Part shown: positions 35,198-48,756 of the stretch, piece by piece
How the letters are laid out: each line of letters starts with the position of its first letter
Numbering within the stretch: the stretch's first letter is position 1
Origin: Hofstenia miamia
Lineage: Eukaryota; Xenacoelomorpha; Acoela
Direction: 5' to 3'
NCBI GenBank assembly: GCA_004352715.1
Contig: SCFE01000064.1
Coordinates: forward strand, 1,590,226 to 1,654,225
DNA length: 64,000 bases
Notes under the pieces: model-generated
What the model was told of the DNA's origin: nothing
What the model saw: only the letters and a program-made list of their open reading frames with translations
Database searches by the model: none
Translations under genes and position numbers: made by a program

Positions 35198-38100
35198 CTG
35201 AATATTTGCAGCGTTGATATGACGATTGTAAATCATCTAAAGATAAACGACTTTGTAAAATCAAGAGTTAACCTTTAGCAAAAAGCTTCAAAAACAAATG
35301 TATTGTGCACTGAATTGCGAAATAATATATTTCATTGTCACCAATAGAAACTTTGGTTTACGCCGCCTAAAAAGTTTCTTAAAACTGAATTTTTTCAACA
35401 AAACTTGTTTTTATTAGCTAACCTTTTGTAGAAAGCAAAATTTAGCATTGGATGGGACTAGTACGAGTCAAAAACTGATGTAAAAAATGTGTGATCGACA
35501 GCTTACAAAAACATAATTGTATGGGCAGGGATTTATGCAGAGCAGTCGCATAATCGTAATATATTTATGCTGACAACACCACAATGAGAAATTTTATCTG
35601 GGAATCTTAGAATATTTCTTTGTCAAGCCATCTGAAATATTGAGCATACTCCAGTACACAATAGGTGTGCAAAACTGGCAGGTTGGCACATTTATTTAGC
35701 AAGGATCATAAAACCGACAGAATCGGGCGGGGCAAAGAGTTTCATGGGTTGGTCGGACTTGGTCTTTCGTTAGTCTCCATGGCCATTTCTGGCAAACCCT
35801 ATTAAAAATTCAATATATTGAGCATTTTATGAGTGATATAATTCTTAAGTAACTTAACTCTTTGAAACTCAAAAGGAAATAGAAGGCTGCTTTCATAGTA
35901 AATACGTACCTATGATTTGGATTAAGCAGATGGTAGGAAGCACCATATCACCAAAGTAAAATTTCGAAATGCATCTATGACACAAATTTAGGCTAGCACA
36001 TATATGTATCTGTAACCCTTAAGAGAGTAAATTGCCAAAAAATGATTGACAAGAAAATAGAATTGATATAATATTTTCTACAAAGATTAGTTGACAAAAA
36101 CACCCTTGTAATAACATGATATCGCTTAATTATTCATATTTCCAAATCAGTGATCAGATTGATCAAACAGGAATATTATGCTCAAGTAGAAAAGACAAAA
36201 AGTTTGAGCAGCAATTAGCAATTTTTCTGAAACTTAAGTATATTTATTTGCCATTATCATGAGATTAGTCATGCAAAATACAAATTAATTGTGAATTATA
36301 GTAGTCTAGAAAAACGGATTTGTTTAGGTGTTACATATATGTACCACCAAGTCTCAAAAGGTTCATTACCATTTTTATACAGCAGGCATGACATCTCAGT
36401 TGTTAAATCTTGGTTAAGTTGAGCACATTCTGTATTAATCAGTTCCTTTAGACACTACAAACCATTAAATTTCCACTTCAAAAGCACTTTAACAATTTCG
36501 TTTGATGATTTCTAGATTTGATAACACCCAAATGATTTTACCAAACATTGCTGATAAGATTCTCTATGATAAAAAACAAACGCAGAAGCATTGTCTCATT
36601 GCCAAAAATTCTCAGAAAAACGTAGGTTATCGTTAGATCACCATCATATTCTGAAATTATATAAACATTCATAATTTTCAAATCAAAATAATAAGCGATA
36701 GTGAAATGGACTCAATATCAGAAAAGTAAGCAAAAAATTATTCCACTAAGAAAACTATTTTGATGTAATTAATTAGTTTTGCTTCATCAGATTTGGTGCA
36801 TTACCAGCTGCTATCACCTAGGTTGCAATACCCTAAGTCTTCTATGTAAATTTTGATTATTTGACTAAGTGAACAGCATGAGTATCTATCTTAGTTTTGA
36901 ACTATTTGGCAAGGACACCAGTAAATGATATATCAGAATAGAAAGTTGTAATGACACATTACGTTGCAGGAATCATCAATCGAAGACTTTTAGATCTTTT
37001 TATGTTAATTTCAATGATTTCCAAACAGTAATACCTCAGAAACCATTGCTGGTCACATCATTCTGGGAAATACTCATTGCTCTTCTTGTTTTGATGATGC
37101 AGTTAGATGCTTACAGTTAATATAATAATTAAATCCAGAATTATTAAATTTGCAATGGCTCATTGGTTCTGCAGGTTTCAAATTTCTAAAAATAGTAAAC
37201 TTCAATGCATATAGCTTTTGAACATTTATTGATTGAAAAGAACAAACCATCAAAATTAAGTTTTCACTGAAAGAATATCTTTAGCCTAACTCAACGAACT
37301 TGGAGTTTCTTATCTGGAAGTTCTTCATTAAAACCTGTTCAAGAGTAGTAAAACTGATCACTAAGACAGCTAAACGAGAATGTGATTGGGTCAAGGAACA
37401 TAGATTATTCTCAATCTCAACTCCAATGTTTCTTTTTCAAAACCATTAATATTGTCTCCTAAACATAACACTAAATATTAATGAAGGCAATTTCAAAAAT
37501 TAATTGAAAATTAGAAATAGTGTGCAATCAACAGGCTTTCCATTGGTTGTTATGTACACAACACAACATGTTGTTAGGGACATAAAAATCCAGAGTCCCA
37601 ATGTTTACAATTTTTGCTTTGATATGTAATTATATTATTTATTATTTTCAAAATTACTGTCAAATTTGTAAGCACATTATTTCTATTTATGCCATGTAAT
37701 TAAAGAAATAAAATCCTATGAGTTATTATTATGAATGCGAACTTAATACATCCCTAGAAAACTTATAAAATAATTTTCATATGCAAATAGCTTCATTTCT
37801 TAAAGAAAGAATATAGCAATTCAATGGCCTCAAGTGTTTCTGTTAAATGACGTGATCACATGTGATATGGGAGCTAGAGGTGGGGAGGGGAGAGGCAGAG
37901 CATCTCAGTCTTGATAAAGTGAGTTATTTATTTATTTATTAATCATAATAATCATGGAACACTGAATTTAAATTGCAAATAGCCAATCAAATGTAATTAT
38001 TTCATTGTAAAGAATGCCCAAGTTAAGCATTATCATTTACATGTATATGAATTTCACTTAAATATGAACTACTCTAATTTATTTAGGAACGGTGGGAATT

Positions 38101-41100
38101 TCTTATCTCAGCCCAAGCCGATTAGACCCTGCATATATTAACAAGATCGAATGCCTAGTGACTAACTTTGTTTACAATATTGAAAATTGAGACCTGCGTT
38201 ACCACAGATTTTCGTTCCCATACCATGGTCAATTTTTCAATCTATGTCCAGGCCCAGTTTTGTAAGATTTGCTTCTTACATTTATTTAATGCTGTTAAAT
38301 GTGCTGAAATTAACCATTAGTAATCAAATTGAATACTGAATAGATATATTAGACATATTTCAATTTGACAAATATAATAGAAAATAGATGAAAATGTTAT
38401 TCAAAAAGTCAGTCACCGTGTTTGATTTTCTTGATCCTGTACACGTATAACTAGTGTTGACAAAGTATATTTTGTTACTTAAGAGATTTGGTGTAAGAAT
38501 GCCTTAGTATTTGGCATCCTTAGCTTCTTTTTAGTGTATATCTTAGGAAGACATGTATGACTCTGATGTGTTGTGTTGTGCCTGTTGTATGGTTGTTGTG
38601 TGAAAAACTCACACAACGGCAAGCCTACCAATCAATAAAAGTAAAGTGTGAAATTATTTTCCGATGTTTTTGTAAAACATTTATACAAACTGTGCACATA
38701 ATGAAGAATATAATACAGAAAAACCACACATCTATTCCTGGAATTTCTGTTTTTCCATTGGGGATATTTCTCTACAAAACACAATAGTTGTCAAAAATGA
38801 TACAATTTTGGCTTCAACTAGACAAGATGCTATTGATAATTAAAAACATTTTCTGGGGAAATCTCATATTTCTCAAGGAACATTGGTCTGAAAGGAGTCT
38901 TATTTTTATTGAATTATTTCTATTTGATTTCAATTCGTGTTTAAAGACAAATTTCTTAGCCGATCCATCATTAAATTTTGATTATATTTGCCTGAATACC
39001 CTAATTTTGTAAACATTGAAAGAAAAATGGGTTAGCCTGTTTAGGGTTGACTCATATCTAGCCCTGTTTATACATTGCAGCTAAGTAGGTCTCATGGATG
39101 TGAGCATGAGTCTTTTCCATGAAATTTGTATATTTGCTATTTAACTAGCATCTCATGTTACTTCAATCCATATAAAAATACGAATCGAATCTTCAATTTG
39201 GATTCTATATGATATTTAATAGACAATGATCTGACCTATTAGTGTACTTTGAAAGTTGTTGTGATTTGTGCTTTGAAAAAATGAATCATAATAAACCTTA
39301 TCCGATTGTTACTAAACATATTTCTTCATCTGAACATGGCTTTAAGAACATATTTTGAAATTCTTCGTGTCTCTATGAACATAGAGAAGAGGTTTTATTA
39401 GATGGTGATATTTTCAATTGGCCCAATGTCACAAGCGGTAGGCGCAATGGTTTGTAAATATTTCTCACATACCAGTTTGAACACCATTCGTCTCTATTAG
39501 CTGATGATCTTTAGTCATGTTCTTCATTCCTGTTTCTTTTCAACATAGGTTTTATGTATAAACATAGGAATTTTGCAACGATAGAACGTTCAATGTTTCA
39601 AATGTTCAATTATAATTGATAATTATCTTCGCTACAAAATGTTACTTTCATTATTATAAATCGAAGTAGTAGAGCTGAAATATCGAAATGTTTTTAAAGC
39701 CTAGGAAAATGCGCTGTGGAATAGCAATATTTGTGACAAAATATTTTAAGTAAATGCCACATTTCTATTAATTATAGTTGTAAATATTTTGATAATAATT
39801 TTGTATATAATACCAAGTATTTGATATAAATAGAGAACACTTTTATAACAATTTTAATGTCACGACGGGAATGCACTGATCCCTGCGATATTACAAAAGC
39901 TAAGCGATTAGAACAAACATGGACCATTTTTGATATTGTGTAAGGCCACAGTAATATTTTGTTTGCGGATGCGACAAAAACAAAATTTATTGTATTCTCC
40001 ACATTTCCATGCTTTAGTCAAGTGAATATTTTTCAGTGTGTTTATAAGACAGGTATATTCTATAATTTTGGCAAAAGCGAAATGATATCAGTCATGGATG
40101 AATGACTCTATTATCTTATTGGCAATTCGTTGAAGATACGGCAGCATGTAACATAGTTTTTAGTAACTTCAGGAAAATTAAAACCTCTGATCTGGTATAT
40201 TTTTCGGATAAACAAATTCAATTAATCTAGTAAATACCGATCATATTCAGAAAAGAAAATTTCAAAGTAATCAACATTATAATAATCAGCAGCATTATTG
40301 ATCATTGCACATGCTATACGGTAATGCATTGCTGAACAAAAAATATGGGACATACGTAATGATTAGCAGTAAGCATATTATTTTAAATCATTCGAGTTAA
40401 TTAAGAAAGAAAAAAAACAAAAAACAGAGCATAGAAAAAAAATTAATTCATTTGATAATCTTGGACTAACTACCATATCTAAAAAGTCTTAATTAGTCCC
40501 ATTTGGTAAAAAATCTCTTCTTTTTTGAACAAAAACAAATTCTTGAGTGTAGGTTATGATACAGTAACAATAATAACCTACATCAAAAAGGTGTGGAAAG
40601 TCATCAGTACAAGATAATTAGCAGTTCTTAATTAGCTAAGCATATAAGTTATTTAAGTAAGATGAATTATAAGAGACATTAGGCTCAAATATTCAACCTA
40701 TATTTAATAATTACAATGGTACAATATAAGCACACATTTATACATATATATATATATATATATAATTATCAGGTTTAAATTTTATCGCTTTTCAAAGTTT
40801 AGAAAATTCTCCAGTTCGAGTTCTTTTTGTCACTGTCAACTACAGCATTTTCTGTTTATGCATATCAAAGATAGGGAAGTTTCTGAATTTTGGTAATCTT
40901 CCTACGTCAATGTAATTTAGTTTTATGTTAACATCAAAGCATTTTTAACTTTATTTTAGTCAATATTTAATTGTTAACATGAAAAAGCTATGTACCTGTT
41001 CACAAGAGTGGCAGTATTGTAAAATCGGAGGTGAATGTTGCATTTAGTGTGAACTGTAGTTTAAGAAGTTGTTGCCAATGTGCAATTTAACAAGCTATTG

Positions 41101-41527
41101 CTAATACACAACTACTACATTCTATTAATTGAGGATCAACAATAATGCAACGGCATGAGAGCTGCTCTCCTTATGAGTGGGATTGCCTAATGTACTCCCT
41201 TACATACAGCTTAAGCGATAAAAAGTTTTCAAAATACCAACCTACATATACTTATAGTTTTTCAAAACATTTTTTTTGATAAATTTATATTTACAAATAT
41301 TGTCATAATTTAGGGTTTTGAGTTTTGACTCTTATATCCTATGGGTAGACTTTTCTAGAAAGTCTTATGGATAGATGTGTAAGCTAAGCATAGTCAAAGT
41401 CAAATAAGCGTGGAATGGTAGTGTTGTATTTATATGCAAATGCAAGTTAGAATTTAACATAACTGTAATTGTGTTTATATAAATATAGGTGTACTCTACA
41501 GGTAGCATCAGAGAAAAATATATATAT
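35198..41527. other. No gene seen; probable long intron or intergenic DNA
   Basis: AT-rich with (TA)n at 40744-40764 and TTTA repeats near 37922. Around 38594-38616 there is a 9-bp hairpin (GTTGTGTGA, five-base loop, TCACACAAC). Confidence 0.45.
37523..37577 (+). repeat. Short dispersed repeat, also at 31287-31341
   Basis: Both sites share CAATCAACAGGCTT, a GT-rich middle and AACACAACATGTTGTT in the same order and orientation, about 6.2 kb apart. The end is palindromic (AACATGTT). Element type unknown. Confidence 0.5.
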
Positions 41528-41824
41528 TGTAGAATCTTGCCAACCTTCACACTAGTAAGTCTTAGCTTAATTTAGGAGCTGCTGTAACAATTGGTTCCTC
41601 CTTATATAGTACGGTAGGTGACAGACTCCAGTATCTGTCTCTATTCTTTCTGTTCTATTGTTTAGCCGTTACATGATTAAACTATTATCTCATCAACTAA
41701 TATTGATACGAAACTAACGACTTTGGTTTTAGATCCAAGACACGAGACAGAGTGTACAAAGTACAGGGTACGCTTACCCGACCTGCAACAAAGCACAAAA
41801 GAGGAATTGAAGAATTACGCTACA
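41528..41824 (+). repeat. LTR-like dispersed repeat, copy 2
   Basis: Inverted copy of 1656-1952. Starts TGTAGAATC next to (TA)n and contains TATATA at 41603-41608. An AATAAA lies further on at 41984-41989, so if this is an LTR it may continue past 41824; the shared length is limited by the gap beside copy 1. No target-site duplication, primer-binding site or polypurine tract was found. Confidence 0.55.
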
Positions 41825-42420
41825 ACGAGTATTTCCATGCGAAACTGACACATCGATAGAGACACCAACCACAATTCGGATGACTCAGTGTAATGGAAGT
41901 GTGTGTGGGAGTACGATAGTGATAATGTGTGATACCTTATTAATTTAGTGTATTGATTGTTCTTGTTATCAATGAAGTTGTTTAATAAAGGAATCTCGCA
42001 ACCGGAGTGCAATAGCTTGTTATGAGTTCGTACATATAATAACCTTACATATAAATAATTACATGCCAACCTAGAGTACATATGAACAATCAATACGGTC
42101 CAGGAAAAAGGAATGAATCGATAGTCCGTCAGTCCACTAGTAATCATACGTAATAAACTCTGTTCGATATAATACAAACAAATAATGAAGTTTCCTAATG
42201 TAGCTAGATGTAATAGCATAATGTAATAAAGATGGTAATATTGACAACGAACGATAGGAAAGCTAATACGAGTAAAAACCCCTATTCTTACACCTAACCT
42301 AAGAGCATCTCGGGTAAGCACCAGCTATACACGATGCACCCGTTAAATGGAGTCGTGAACCACTGTCTAGAATACCCGAGAGCTCGAACGTTTAGCTTTC
42401 CATTGTATTAAATAAAATAA
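41825..42420. other. Sequence adjoining the LTR-like repeat, possibly the same element
   Basis: Less AT-rich than the surroundings, with several AATAAA signals. A 168-codon minus-strand frame runs through it but looks like chance. It ends near a CG-containing stretch at 42310-42390. Confidence 0.35.
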
Positions 42421-43018
42421 CCTGATACAAAAACGTAAAGTAAATCCAGTAAATTAACTTCATCACCAAAATGATCAATTACACAATTTTTATAGTGAAA
42501 AATTAACAAACAATCAAATATTTGACTAGTACCTGCTATTTCCAGTTGTTTACAATTTCAAACGCTTTAATTTTCTTTCGTCTGCCAATTACGCAGTTCT
42601 GCCTTAATTAGCAATTGCGATTTAGGTCTAGTGCCTTTTTGCCAAATTAATTAATATCAAAAATTACTGCAAAAATTTACAAATGACTAATTAATCTTAA
42701 TCATATGTTTTTTACAATTAATATTTTATTTTAATATTCAGTCTTAGTTTCATCTTCTTTTTTCTTAGTTTGACCACATATGATTAGATTACGATTATGT
42801 TACAGTAGCTACAATACAGAACTTTCTTATTTTCTTATTTTTTCAGTCAGATGCCGTTCCTATAATCTTATTTAAGAAGCGTTTATTAAATAATTTACCC
42901 AAAATTTAAACGAGCCGAGCTTGGAAATGCCGGCTTGTTGACAAGTCTGGCTCATATATTCATTTAATAACTGCTTGGGTGTTTCAGCTATTACCTTTAC
43001 GTTTCCATCATCCGTTAT

Positions 43019-43248
43019 TTAGTTTTTAATGATATGAGGATATATTGTAGATATTTCGGTCTCTACTTCTTTAGGAACAACTTCGCTTTGTTGAAATTGA
43101 TTTTCAGATTGTGGCTCAGGATCACTAGAATTTCCTTGAATAGCATTATCGTAGTGTCTCAATAGATCTCGATGCCACTGTGGTTCTTCTACTGTTCTTG
43201 AACACCGCACATGACCTGTGTAATAGCAGTTTTCACAGATGGTTAGAG
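43019..43248 (-). CDS. Candidate terminal coding exon, unknown protein
   Basis: Minus-strand open stretch of 76 codons to a stop at 43019, with a strong acceptor (TGTTCTTGTATCCTGTCCAG) ending at 43249. The start carries TICENCYYTGHVRCSRT, a possible zinc-binding C-x2-C...C segment, then WHRDLLRHYD and a Glu/Gln/Ser/Pro-rich tail ending PHIIKN. Composition is clearly protein-like against the AT-rich flanks. A second good acceptor (TATTATCTTTTAG) lies at about 43360 and would put the exon in other frames with early stops. Family not recognised. Confidence 0.4.
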
Positions 43249-43361
43249 CTGGACAGGATACAAGAACATGCAGATACCAACTGCGTGGAAGCCAACTGAA
43301 CTTGAGATTTCCTTCGCCCATTTGGGAACTTGATATTGCTGAAGCCAGTTATTGACCCTAA

Positions 43362-44990
43362 AAGATAATATAGATGATGTAGTATAATTTCCAACAAATA
43401 TATATATATATATATATGTATAAAATAGGTGAAAGCAGTTTTTCCACAAGCAAGGGTGTGAAACTCATATTGTAATATCAGAAACTTTAACATTACGTTT
43501 TCATTTCATCCCTGGCGCGCAGGCAAATGCAGCTAGAAGCCGTTTCCATCTTGTATCAAATTTATTGTATTAAAATAGAATCATTGCACTTACTTAAAGC
43601 AACATTAATTTTATTGGAAGTGTTGTTTGGATATTGGTAAATATCGTCCTCGTTTTCATTGTTTACGATTTCAATCAATTCAGCAATCAAAAACAGAAAT
43701 ATATTTTCAAATGCATTAACAAAGTCTTATGTATTGTTCACCATGTTTGAGGCAATAATTGTTGGTTTTACTAATTCTACTGCTATATGCGCGCTTCATC
43801 ATTAATATATCTACTCAATATAATGAGTAAGATTCACGTAAATTTGTTACAAAATTATATTCCATTCTTAGTATCAATCCATGCAACTTCAATAGTGAAT
43901 TACGAAAATCGTTATCTATTTAATTGATAATTATTTTGTATTTAGGTGGAATCCGAAACTGATTTCCGCCTCTAAATTTAACGCTCAGTAGTTGCAATTC
44001 GCGAAGGGAATGATTTTTAAAGGAACTATTGATTTGTTATAGTATTTGTTACTTGTAAATAAATTTATAAATTATCAATTTTTTAAACTAATTTCTAATT
44101 AAGGTTCCTAGCGTTTTTTAATACTTTTAAGAATTTTATAAGGAGCCTAGTATGATTGTTTTAAAACAATTTTTGGAAATTAAGGTTTTCATCAAAATGT
44201 CAATTCAAATCTAGATTTCAGATTTTAAATCTTATGATAAATGACAATGGAATATATCAACATCGCTTCATTATTGCTTCGTTACTTCTACTTGAGAAAG
44301 TTTTTTCAAGAAATCATTTACTTCACTTACTCCTGAAGTTTCATCTAGAGTTGGTTATTATTATGAAAAATATATATCAGGTTTTTTCATTTTGCTCTTT
44401 TTTATAAAATCTGAAATGCAAAAATTTGTTTTTTTGTAGCAGTTTTAATTCTTCCGCTTATTATTAGTTTTTATCAAATGCACGATTCTATTCTATTAAC
44501 TCTTAACTGCAATAATATTTGTAGCTTTTATAAATGATTTTCCAAATAGTTGATTCACTTCGTTAGACTTTAAAGACTTAGGAGTTAATATATCTTATCT
44601 TGGTCTTATCCAATTTCCCAAGGAAGTAAAAAATTGAATTGTATCATTACTACAAATACGAAAAAATTTACCTTCAAATTCACCATCATTTATTAAATTC
44701 AAATTATTTACTTCAATTATTCTATCTGGTATCCGAACTCGACAGATATAAATGAACATGAAAGATTTGAGAAAAATGTTAATGATGGATTAGTAATCTA
44801 ACATACAAAAATGTTTAATTTTTTCCAAACGCTTGCCAGTTTCATTATATCATCAATTAAAGGATATTTATCAATTAATCGATATAATCCATGTTACATG
44901 TGATTTAATCATTATCTTTGACTGTTTCATTTGAATGTAAAGCAGTCGAAAATATGAAAATTTACTATTAGTTTTAAAGAAAACGAAGAA
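43362..44990. other. No gene seen
   Basis: (TA)n at 43398-43418, then AT-rich sequence. Confidence 0.45.
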
Positions 44991-44999
44991 AAATTCTAA

Positions 45000-45905
45000 C
45001 ACCAAAACCAGATTACAAAAAGAGAACTAAGAAGAGCAGCATAGGGAAGGTATCAGAGACAAGATCTTAACGCAAATACATTCAATGAAGAATTCATAAA
45101 TTTAGGCAGGTACTTAGGTCAAACAGTTCCGTATAAGGACAACATAAATCATAAAAAATAAACTTCATTTTAAGTTTATTATCGAAGCTGGAGTTCTGAA
45201 GAATATTAATCTTATAAACGACAGAAAATCAAAAGGGCCTAGTAACGTAACAAACTTTATAAGTTTGCATTCACGCATCAGTAACTCATTTGACGTGCAT
45301 ATTGAATTATTGTATCAGGCATTCTTATTTCCCTCAACTGCTAAAATACGCTGTAGTTACCTTCGTGTATAAAAATAACGACACAGGTCTCTGTAGAAAT
45401 TATCGACCGATTTCCGTAACACATGTTCTGTCAAAGATCTTGGAAAGGAATCTGTATACTCAAATATGCGAATGTGAATGAAAACAACTTATTGAACGAT
45501 CACCAATTTGGTTTCAGAAAAGGCCGCTCAAGTACAGATGCCCATTTATATGCAATAGAAAAATGGAAAGCTGCTATGAATATTAATGAAGCTCTCGCTA
45601 TTGCATTATTAGACCTAGCAAACGCTTTTGATAGTATGTCCCATTCAATAATTCTCGAAAAACTGATAAAATATGGATTTAGCAAAGAATCACGTACAAT
45701 GATCAGTAGTTTGTCTGACAAATAGCAATGTGTAAAAATTGATAATCAGTATTCGAATTACATGCCAACAAATCGCGAGATTCGTGGATGACATTAAAGA
45801 TCCCGTTAATAAATGCCTCATAATACAATATGCAGATGACACGTGTATATTTGCATGTCACCATATTAACCAAGCTGCAATAACAGGCTAAGTCATGCCT
45901 TAGAG
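45000..45905 (+). mobile_element. LINE reverse-transcriptase remnant, motif B lost
   Basis: Plus-strand RT of a CR1/L2/Jockey-like LINE: LINDRKSKGPSNVTNFI, then RNYRPISVTHVLSKILERNL, a frame change, LLNDHQFGFRKGRSSTDAHL, motif A (ALLDLANAFDSMSHS) and motif C (IIQYADDTCIFACHH). The catalytic YADD is intact. Sequence corresponding to motif B (usually GVPQGSxLGP) is missing between 45770 and 45790, where TNR is followed almost directly by the codons before the DDIKDP block. It stops at 45905 near an unrelated LINE tail. Confidence 0.85.
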
Positions 45906-45940
45906 GCACTCTAGAGTCCATGATAGCGGAAAACACAATA

Positions 45941-46680
45941 CAAATAAAGAATAAAAACTACAAAAATAATTACAATTACTAGCTGGGGCTATGGCGAATT
46001 TTGATGAGATTAGATGCGGTCTATTGAATAATCACTATTGTAAAATTTAAAACCCCGCCATTTTATTAAAGCCTTTCCTTTGAATAACTACAGAAGTATT
46101 TTTTATTCCGTTCTTAAATACTCTTAATTTATTTGTCTATAGATTTAGGTAGATTATTCCATCTATTTATTGATGTGTTGAGAAATAAATTTTTCATTAT
46201 TTTGTTATAGGTAAGGGGCATAATTTTTAGGGTTCTATGATTATGTCTAAGCAATATTTTAGAGGATGGAAAGTTGGATTTGTGGTATGGAGCAATATTA
46301 TTAAATATTTTAGAGAAAGTAGTTAATGTTTTTTATAAATAATGTAGTGTAGATTCAGAAAAGTTTTTGTTAATTTCTTGATTTCTGTATTTCTGTTATA
46401 TATATGATTAACCGCTATTTTTTAGCCAATTTTATTTGCACATTGAATTAACCAAAAAGTTGTAAATTTATGTCTTTATACAGTATGTTTCCTTAAAGAA
46501 AGTGACTGTGTTAATGTGTGAATTTTTTCTGTGGTTGGAAGCTGTTGTGCAATATTGCTGAGCCTTATTTGAAATACCCATTTTCTTAATATTAGTTATT
46601 TGTTTTGTGAAATTAAGTTGAGAATCAAAAATGATGCCTGAATATTTAAAAGAATTAGCTTCTTCCATATATGTGTCCCA
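45941..46680 (-). mobile_element. LINE 3' part, opposite strand
   Basis: Third copy of the family at 9.7 and 27.1 kb: minus-strand SFKYSGIIFDSQLNFTKQI (the post-RT FKYLGVxxDSxLNF block), then RWNNLPKSIDK, and GVLNFTIVIIQ-stop. The 3' end has AATAAAG-type sequence and no GATAA tail. Several stops; dead. It lies tail to tail with the plus-strand LINE just before it. Confidence 0.78.
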
Positions 46681-46979
46681 GCTACATTATTCAACAAAAT
46701 GTTGGCTTTTCTAAGAGTGAATTATTTCAACGGTTGCCATACAATGATAGAATCAAGATTTTCATTAAATTGCAAAGTATAAAAAATAGTTTTGGAAAAC
46801 AATCATTTTTAATGCTACTTGTGATGTTATAAATGAACTCCCCATTGAAATAAGAAATTCCAAAACTAATAAAAAACGATATTAAGACTCATTTTCTAAA
46901 TGAAAAAAGTGTTCCAAAACAGTCTTCAATGTTCCTTGCCTTGAATATAACTGTTCTTTGTATCATTATTGATTGATGT

Positions 46980-47640
46980 ATGCAGTTTGTAGATGATTTA
47001 ATAAATCGTAAAATGTCGTAGTAGCATTCTTCAAGAAGAGCAGACTTATCTAAAAAACATGCTCTAAAAGTTTACAATGCTTCAATAATGAATTTTAAAA
47101 CAGCTATATGCTACGGTGTAAATTTTGATCAAAATTTAGATTTTTCAGTTTCTGAAAAATAAGGTTCGAAGACTTGCTAGTTTCAACTGAATACTTTCAT
47201 TGTTAAAAGGTTGCCTACCTAAGCATTTATGGTATTACAAGCTATGGCTCTTTGATTGCAATTGGCCAGTACTCTACTTTATGGAGCAAAATTGATAAAA
47301 TGAGTAACTGGGCCATCGAAAAGTTGTTGATGTACCTAGATACACCCACATAACTAAATACTACAAAGAATTTAAAGTGAATAACCAACAAAATATATAG
47401 TGTATTTGGCATGCATATATTTCATTAGCATATTCTTTGGAAAACCAAAACTATTCCAAGCGCATTAATAGTAAACTAAAATTTAATAGTCGACAACAAA
47501 AATTTTTTAAAATTCATCTAAATTATTTAATAAGATGCCTCTAGAATTTAGAAATACCATTCAACCCAAAGGACTTATTAAAACAACACTTTCTTGAACA
47601 AGACAATACCCGTAAAGAGTGTTCTCAGAATATAATTATT
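46980..47640 (+). mobile_element. Probable LINE C-terminal remnant
   Basis: Broken plus-strand frames read KVRRLASFN, LPKHLWYYKLWLFDCNW and SKRINSKLKFNSRQQKFFKI, in the order expected for the region after a LINE RT (LxYGIxxWG-type block). Heavily decayed and assigned only by pattern. Confidence 0.45.
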
Positions 47641-48756
47641 CCCTGAATTTTTTCACAATATTTCATTTGATTTATAATGCAACTCTGTCTTATGTATTTG
47701 TAGTTTATAGATATGCTTTAAATATAAAATAGTGGTTTTATATAAATCTCTTGACAATAAGGACGGTTCTTTACATAAAAAGGGAGCATAAAAATTTGTT
47801 TCTAATGTCATAAATAGATCAAGAACTTGGGAGAGAATGCCCTCATTATTGATAAACTGAAAATTAATAGAAGTTGATTTGTTTTGTAAATCAAGTCAAG
47901 AAACCAAGAAGTGGCACTAGGAAAATTTAGAATATCAACAGTAAAACATTAACTAAAATTTTAGAAACGTTTAATCATTCAGACATTCCAATATTTGAAG
48001 AATTGTCGGATCTTGGTGCATTTATGAATAATTTATTGCTTAAAAAAGAATTATTAAAAAATGTTGATGAAATGACATCAATTTTTCTTCTAAAGCAAAT
48101 AGTTTTAGCAATTACTAAGAAGTTTTTATAAAGGTTACACCTACAATACGTTTATTACAAAACTTAAATTGCGACTCAATATTCTGAATATTAGCGATCA
48201 TCATTGTCAAGATGTATTGTAAATGTGGCAAATTTTGTGCACTCATCGAAATCATGTAGCAGTGACCAATTATCATGCATGTTCTGTTCAGAAAATCAGT
48301 TATAAAGAATATACCATCAAAAATTCAAGGAATAAACAACTGTATAAACTATGTCAGATCGAATCTTCCAGTCATAATGCATTTAGTAAAAAATGCCCAA
48401 TATAAAAAAACAGGCCTGCATATGGAAACGCGATTTTCTTCCATTTGCCATTCCAATTCCAAAAATATTTTAAAAAAATTTCAAATTCAAATTATTCGTG
48501 TATAGAAACCCTCTCTAGAGCTATCCCATGTGTTGTTGGGAAATTTGATTGCTTGTCTTTATTGTTTGTCTTGCTTCGAAATTTTTTTACTTTGTATTTG
48601 TACTCTTGCCTCTTGCCGACGCTTTTGTGTAGCACAAATTTAGAGATATTTGAAGTTTAAAATCGCAGTTTAATTGAGGTTGATATATTCAAAATTTGAA
48701 ATCGGATATATATATTTATATATCAAAGTTGTAATTGGGTCGGTTATTTAGGCCCA
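47641..48756. other. No gene seen
   Basis: AT-rich with short ORFs of no clear coding character. Confidence 0.45.

Noticed and set aside
38557-38787. 76-codon plus ORF with ATG
   Set aside because: Low-complexity hydrophobic start over a GT-rich repeat and hairpin; no supporting features.
41815-42321. 168-codon minus-strand ORF beside the LTR-like repeat
   Set aside because: Tyr/His/Leu/Ser-rich with no recognisable motif; looks like chance openness.
42300-42400. Possible tRNA (GAGCTCGAACG-like and CGGGTAAGCACC-like words)
   Set aside because: No cloverleaf could be drawn and A/B box sequences do not fit.
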